NCBI RefSeq assembly: GCF_947179515.1 | Contig: NC_067485.1 | Location: forward strand, 73,355,646-73,419,645 | Direction: 5' to 3' | DNA: 64,000 bases | Origin: Apodemus sylvaticus | Taxonomy: Eukaryota > Chordata > Mammalia > Rodentia > Muridae | In this document: positions 59,592 to 64,000 of the stretch, piece after piece | Layout: the number at the start of each line of letters is the position of its first letter | Position numbering within the stretch: the first letter of the stretch is position 1 | The notes under the pieces: model-generated | Database searches by the model: none | The model's input: the letters and a program-made list of their open reading frames with translations, nothing else | What the model was told of the DNA's origin: nothing | Position numbers and translations under genes: made by a program

Positions 59592-59755
59592 CTCCTCCTC
59601 CTCCTCCTCCTCCTCCTCCTCCTCCTCCTCCTCCTCCTCCTCCTCTGCTCTCTCAGTTCCATCTTGCTGTGTATTCCAGCTTGGCCTTGATTCCAAGAGC
59701 CTTTATCCTCAGCATCCAAAGCTGTGATTACAGAAATGCAGCCCCATGCCGGACT
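59592..59755 (-). mobile_element. (CTC)18 array plus B1-like fragment
   Basis: A pure CTC array at 59592-59645 is followed by 'ccagcttggccttgattcca' and 'gctgtgattacagaaatgca', reversed B1-like blocks. Confidence 0.7.
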
Positions 59756-60369
59756 CCTAATGGGTCTTTAGGGAAGCTCTCTTCCATGTCATGAGAAAGC
59801 TCAGGAAATCATGTGAAGCATCCTACTTGAAGAAGAACAGAGGCCTCCTTCATCAGCAAACCCCAATGTTCAGCCATACACGGGAGCCCATAACTTATGA
59901 ACCAATCCACAGGGATACAGGAGGGATAATTGTTGTAAGCCATCAAACTTTGCAGTACGTTTATGTAGCCATAGGTAAGGACACTAGAAACCTAACTAAG
60001 AATAGCATCCTGCCACAGGGTGTGGTCTTTGCGTGGCTTACAGAAGTAGGAGGGGCTGTTACAGGGAGCAGTGAGGAGATTCCCACCAGCAGCTGGAAAA
60101 AGAGCCAAAGGCATGCATTAGCCTTTATGTAGGTAATACATAATTAGCGCAGTTTTCACAACTGTCCTTTTGCTAACATGGGAAACAGGAAGCCAGATGA
60201 ATGTGGTGCTAGCTCAGGAGATCTCCCAGCAGGATGTGGGAAACATTGGGAAAATGCACAAGAAACCAGTAAGCACACAGAGAACTGTTTAGATTTCAAA
60301 GAGAATTTAGAACCCAGAAGCAGCATACATGCCAAGTCTTTCAAGAAAATGTTTGCAAACTGAGAAATG

Positions 60370-60535
60370 GCATTGAGGTCATTGCGGTGGGAAGCTCTTT
60401 AATCCCAGCAGAGTCAGGCTTAACGCCATGATGTGGAGGGCAACCTGGCCGAACATATACAGTTTCAGGACAGCTCGAGCTACACGGTAGGACCCTTTCC
60501 CAAAAATAAAATAAAAAATAAAAAAATTCATGCTC
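60370..60535 (+). mobile_element. B1-like SINE, diverged
   Basis: 'ggtgggaagctctttaatcc', 'gggcaacctggccgaacata' and 'cagctcgagctacacggtag' are sense B1 blocks with an AAATA tail. Confidence 0.7.
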
Positions 60536-60557
60536 CCCCAACAACAACAAATACAAT

Positions 60558-60560
<3 letters not shown>

Positions 60561-60599
<39 letters not shown>
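60561..60599. repeat. poly(A)39 tract
   Basis: Uninterrupted A run, set in CAA-rich DNA after the B1-like unit. It may be that unit's expanded tail. Confidence 0.9.
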
Positions 60600-60600
<1 letters not shown>

Positions 60601-60654
60601 AGCAACAACAAAGAGAAATGACTGGTTTGAAAATGGAATCAGAACACTGCTGGG

Positions 60655-60732
60655 CTGGGCTGGAGGTATAACTCAATGGCAGAGTACCTGCCAAGCATTC
60701 AGAAGGCCTGGTGTTCTGTCCCCAGCACCACA
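60655..60732 (+). mobile_element. ID-like SINE
   Basis: 'ggaggtataactcaatggca' and 'ggcctggtgttctgtcccca' correspond to the ID tRNA-like core. Confidence 0.75.
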
Positions 60733-60879
60733 ACAGTAGATAGATTGATTAGTCAGTTGATTGGCTGTAGATCAGGATGCTGGCACAAAATACAGCTTCA
60801 CTGTCAACTCTGTCAGGAGATAATGGAGACTGAAAATATTAAGAGTGTTTACCCTGATTTTCATCTTCCCTAAACAGGC

Positions 60880-61205
60880 ATACTAAGTGAAGTAACCCAG
60901 ACTCAAAAGGTGAATCATGGTATGCACTCACTAATAAGTGGATATTAACCTAGAAAACTGGAATACCCAAAACATAATCCACACATCAAATGAGGTACAA
61001 GAAGAAAGGAGGAGTGGCCCCTGGTTCTGGAAAGACTCAGTGAAACAGTATTCAGCAAAACCAGAACGGGGAAGTGGGAAGGGGTGGGTGGGAGGACAGG
61101 GGAAGAGAAGGGGGTTTGCGGGACTTTCGGGGAGTGGGAGGGCTAGAAAAGGGGAAATCATTTGAAATGTAAATAAATTATATCGAATAATAATAATAAA
61201 AAAAG
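60880..61205 (+). mobile_element. L1Md-type 3' end, sense
   Basis: 'actaagtgaagtaacccaga' through 'tgaaatgtaaataaattata' and an AATAATAAT tail. It is close to the reverse complement of the element at 54.4 kb over about 300 bp. Confidence 0.9.
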
Positions 61206-61539
61206 AGATATTAAGAAAAAAAAGATCATGTTTATTTATGTGTGTAAGAAAACAAGAATGTATATGTGTGGGTCGGTGTGTGCCATCAGTATACAGAGTT
61301 TTCTGTTGCATCTGAATGGTCAAATACAGACACAACATGCTATTTAAAAATCTTACTACATTTTGTTTATCTAGTGTGTGTGTGTTAAGTGGGGCACATG
61401 TGGTCGGTTTGCTGGAGTTTGTTCTTTCCTGATACCATGTGTATCAAATGTATGTTATCTGGCTTCCTAGCATACACCTTTACCTGCTGGCCTAGGCTAA
61501 CTTTTTAAAAATGATTACATGTGTATTTATTTAATTAGG

Positions 61540-61728
61540 AGTGTTTGCCTGCATGTATGTATGCGTACCATTACCATACAGTGACCAGAGGCCAAAGGAG
61601 GGCATCAGATACCCTAAATGGTTGTGAGCCATCATGTGGGCCCTGGGAATTGAACCTGGGTTCTCTGGAAGAGCAGCAAGTGCTCTTAACTGCTAGGCCA
61701 GCTCTCTGCCTCTGATAGGCTGTTTTTT
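61540..61728 (-). mobile_element. B2/B3-type SINE, antisense
   Basis: 'gaccagaggccaaaggaggg' and 'tgctcttaactgctaggcca' are reversed B3/B2 blocks. Confidence 0.85.
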
Positions 61729-61789
61729 AAACTGAAGAGAAGAGCAACAGTACACAGCACGAGGCATGGGTTTTTAAAAAAAAAAAAAA

Positions 61790-61870
61790 ATGTATGTATG
61801 TATGTGTGTATGTGTATATATATGTGTGTGTGTGTATGTGTGTGTGTATTTATATACAATTTTATATACC
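61790..61870. repeat. TG/TA-rich microsatellite
   Basis: TATG and TG units after a poly(A)14 tract at 61776-61790. Confidence 0.85.
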
Positions 61871-61954
61871 TATTTGTATATATTTATTTACGTACATATT
61901 TATATATACACATAGATACTATTTTTTACATATTTTTGTATATATACACACACA

Positions 61955-62103
61955 TACTGTTGCTGTCTTCAGACACTCCAGAAGAGGGCATCAGATCCCA
62001 TTACAGATGGCTGTGAGCCGCCATGTGGTTGCTGGGAATTGAACTCAGGACCTCTGGAGGAGCAGTCAGTGCTCTTAATCACTGAGCCAGCTCTCCTGCC
62101 CCT
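61955..62103 (-). mobile_element. B2 SINE, antisense
   Basis: 'tgctgtcttcagacactcca' through 'actgagccagctctcctgcc' is a fairly clean reversed B2. Confidence 0.9.
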
Positions 62104-62104
62104 C

Positions 62105-62680
62105 CCCGCCACCTTTTTCTTTTTTTTTTTTAACAAGAAGTATTAAGGATTTTAACGAACTTTCCCTCTGTGCTTTGCAACTCCTTAGATGCAGCTTAGG
62201 TGCAGCAACCGCTTTCTGTTTACGCACGCCTTGTGCTGCGTGCCTGTTGCTCTTCTCTTCAGTTCACTAGTCAAGTGCTAGATGCCTGCTTCCTAATGCT
62301 TCAGTATACATACGGACCACCTTGCTTCTGTCTCAGTTCTTTAGGGCTATTTCAATAGTAGGCCTCCCTGTGGGTGACTTTACTGACTGTTACAGTGTTG
62401 CTGAGATGTTTTTTGAGAGGAAGAGTGTTTGCTTCATTTAAAAGTCGTCCTTTCTGAACAGGCATTCCTGAATTGTTATCCTTTGTATCTGCTGAGCAGC
62501 TGCTGGCCCCCGACTTCCCAGTAAGAGCTGAGTTGAAGCAAGTGTCTTAGGTTCTTGGTCTAACAGATTCAGACTTCCTGCTTATCACCTGGAATCTAAA
62601 GTATGGCACCAACCCATTCAGCTGGATTCAAAGGGGATAGCAGAGAGGGAGAGAGCCTGAGAGAAGTCTGAATTTGTAGA
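62105..62680. other. intergenic sequence, nothing recognised
   Basis: No repeat or exon signature apart from a short T tract near 62120-62132. Confidence 0.4.
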
Positions 62681-62681
62681 T

Positions 62682-62701
62682 GAGAGGGAGAGAGAGGGAG
62701 A

Positions 62702-62758
<57 letters not shown>

Positions 62759-62843
62759 AGAAAGAGGAGGAGGAGGAGGAGGAGGAGGAGGAGGAGGAGG
62801 AGGAGGAGGAGGAGGAGGAGGAGGAGGAGAGGAGAGGAGAGGA
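62682..62843. repeat. 162-bp pure purine tract: (GA)n then (GGA)n
   Basis: GAGGGA units and GA repeats (62682-62757) pass into GGA repeats (62765-62829) and GGAGA units, with no pyrimidine over 162 bp. Confidence 0.95.
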
Positions 62844-63029
62844 TGGCTCTGATTTGACCACTTCTGTCCAGTCCATAGGAGGAGGCAGGAGGGAGGATGG
62901 CCTGCTTGCCTCGGCCTGGCACAGTGAGCCTGTCTATTGGTGATATGACCTAGTGGATGTCTTGGGTGGGCACCAAGGAGTCAGTCTCATCTTTTGTGCG
63001 TGGTACACAGAGGGAATAGCAGCAGGAGA

Positions 63030-63265
63030 GGCTGGGGCAGTCGTTGGGAGAGCACTTGCCCAGCCTGCACTAAGCCCTGGTCCCAATCCCCAGCACTTCA
63101 TAAAACAGTGCCTGGAGGTGCACGCCTGTTTTCTCAGCTCGTGGGAAAAGCACACACCGGGAGGCTAGGAAATTCAACTTTATCCTCAGCTACACAGTGA
63201 ATTCAAAGACAGTCTGGGTGACATGAAACCATGTTTTAAAACAAAACCAACTTCCCCAGACAAAA
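63030..63265 (+). mobile_element. B4-type SINE
   Basis: An ID-like head (agagcacttgcccagcctgc; tcccaatccccagcactt) is joined to a B1-like body (ggtgcacgcctgttttctca; cagtctgggtgacatgaaac) and an A-rich tail. Confidence 0.8.
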
Positions 63266-63866
63266 GGAGATTGTATCAAACCAAACCAACCCCAGGAAAA
63301 ATAGAACACAGGAGTCACCTCGACAGAGAGGACGGGATAGTTCTGTCCTTGTCTTACTGGAAAGAACCCACCCACGGCAGGTGGGAGACTGGGAGACCAC
63401 GGAGAGCATAAGGAAGCAAGCTCAGCTCCAGACCATTCCATGGTCCTCTCTTCCTTCCACAGAGCACAAGTTAACCAAGTTCTTGAGTGACCGCTCTAGC
63501 GTCAGTAGAGGACAAGGAGTGAGAGAACTGAGCGTGCGTCTGAGCTAAGACCCAGAACTTTCTACTGAAGTAAACATTGAGTCATTGATGGGTGAGGGTT
63601 CATGGGGCTCAGTGCCACCCAGGAGAGCTAATGGCAGTCCAGCACAGACGGGGAGGGAAATCACTGTCTTCACTGATGTAGCCACAGGTGAGTTCCATGG
63701 GGAAGGCCCTGGAGGAGGCCATTGGGGGTGGGAGGTGGGAAATAACCTAAGATTTTTTTTTAAGCCAACCTCCTTCCAAGTGTGGTATTGTAAGAAAGAG
63801 GGGATTAATTTCAAGAATTAGTCTGAAGATGGAAGATGATGAGCTCAGGGCAACACCAGGCAGTGA
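63266..63866. other. intergenic sequence, nothing recognised
   Basis: No repeat or gene signature. Open frames of 62-89 codons on both strands overlap each other and look random. Confidence 0.4.
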
Positions 63867-63867
63867 T

Positions 63868-63945
63868 ACAGGTGGGGTGTGGCTCTGTGGTAGAACACCA
63901 GTTTAGTGTACATGAATACCTGGGCTCTCTCCCATCACAAAAGAG
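63868..63945 (+). mobile_element. ID-like SINE, diverged
   Basis: 'ggtgtggctctgtggtagaa' and 'atacctgggctctctccca' resemble the ID core, followed by A/T-rich DNA to the window end. Confidence 0.6.
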
Positions 63946-64000
63946 ATTAATTTGTTAAGTGTAAATTAATAAAGAAATTAATCTGCAAAGTATAGAAAAA

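Overview
The window looks like a rodent, most likely Mus, autosomal or X-linked genomic segment. This is inferred from its repeats: dense B1, B2/B3, B4 and ID SINEs, L1 3' ends of the mouse L1Md type, long CA, CT, GAAA and GGA microsatellites, and no compact prokaryote-like coding. I see no tRNA, rRNA, CRISPR, phage or plasmid feature.

Gene content is sparse. The only gene I can support is the 3' end of a plus-strand spliced gene at 1.9-14.7 kb. Four exons (1926-2052, 3283-3573, 4381-4583, 14480-14651) join in phase with canonical splice sites. They give about 265 C-terminal residues of a highly charged coiled-coil protein, ending in a short Ser/His-rich tail. I could not name it. Earlier exons lie to the left of the window. 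Its last intron (about 9.9 kb) is mostly L1 sequence in antisense orientation.

Layout: 1-4.6 kb, exons, short introns and microsatellites. 4.8-7.2 kb, an antisense L1 split by a second L1. 8.0-13.75 kb, a decayed near-full-length antisense L1 with target-site duplications, itself carrying a bare poly(A) insertion. 14.0-14.65 kb, a B1 with duplications and the terminal exon. 14.65-19.8 kb, mainly unique intergenic sequence with one decayed coding-like antisense stretch. 19.86-22.06 kb, an L1 inverted by twin priming. 23.4-26.25 kb, a second nested L1 pair. 26-47 kb, intergenic DNA with many SINEs, microsatellites, rodent interspersed repeats, an LTR-like segment near 39 kb and a small inverted-repeat element near 41.8 kb. 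47.9-49.3 kb, L1; 49.3-49.9 kb, an unidentified rodent repeat with a 36-T tract. 50-64 kb, intergenic DNA with three L1 3' ends (one minus, two plus), SINEs and a 162-bp pure purine tract.

No undescribed biochemical system is visible. The most informative structures are a textbook twin-priming L1 inversion with target-site duplications, a poly(A)-only retrotransposition scar, L1-in-L1 nesting, and three CTCF-like motifs in convergent order (plus at 28.6 and 38.6 kb, minus at 55.9 kb) that could anchor a chromatin loop over the intergenic part. All repeat names are from recognition by eye, without database comparison.
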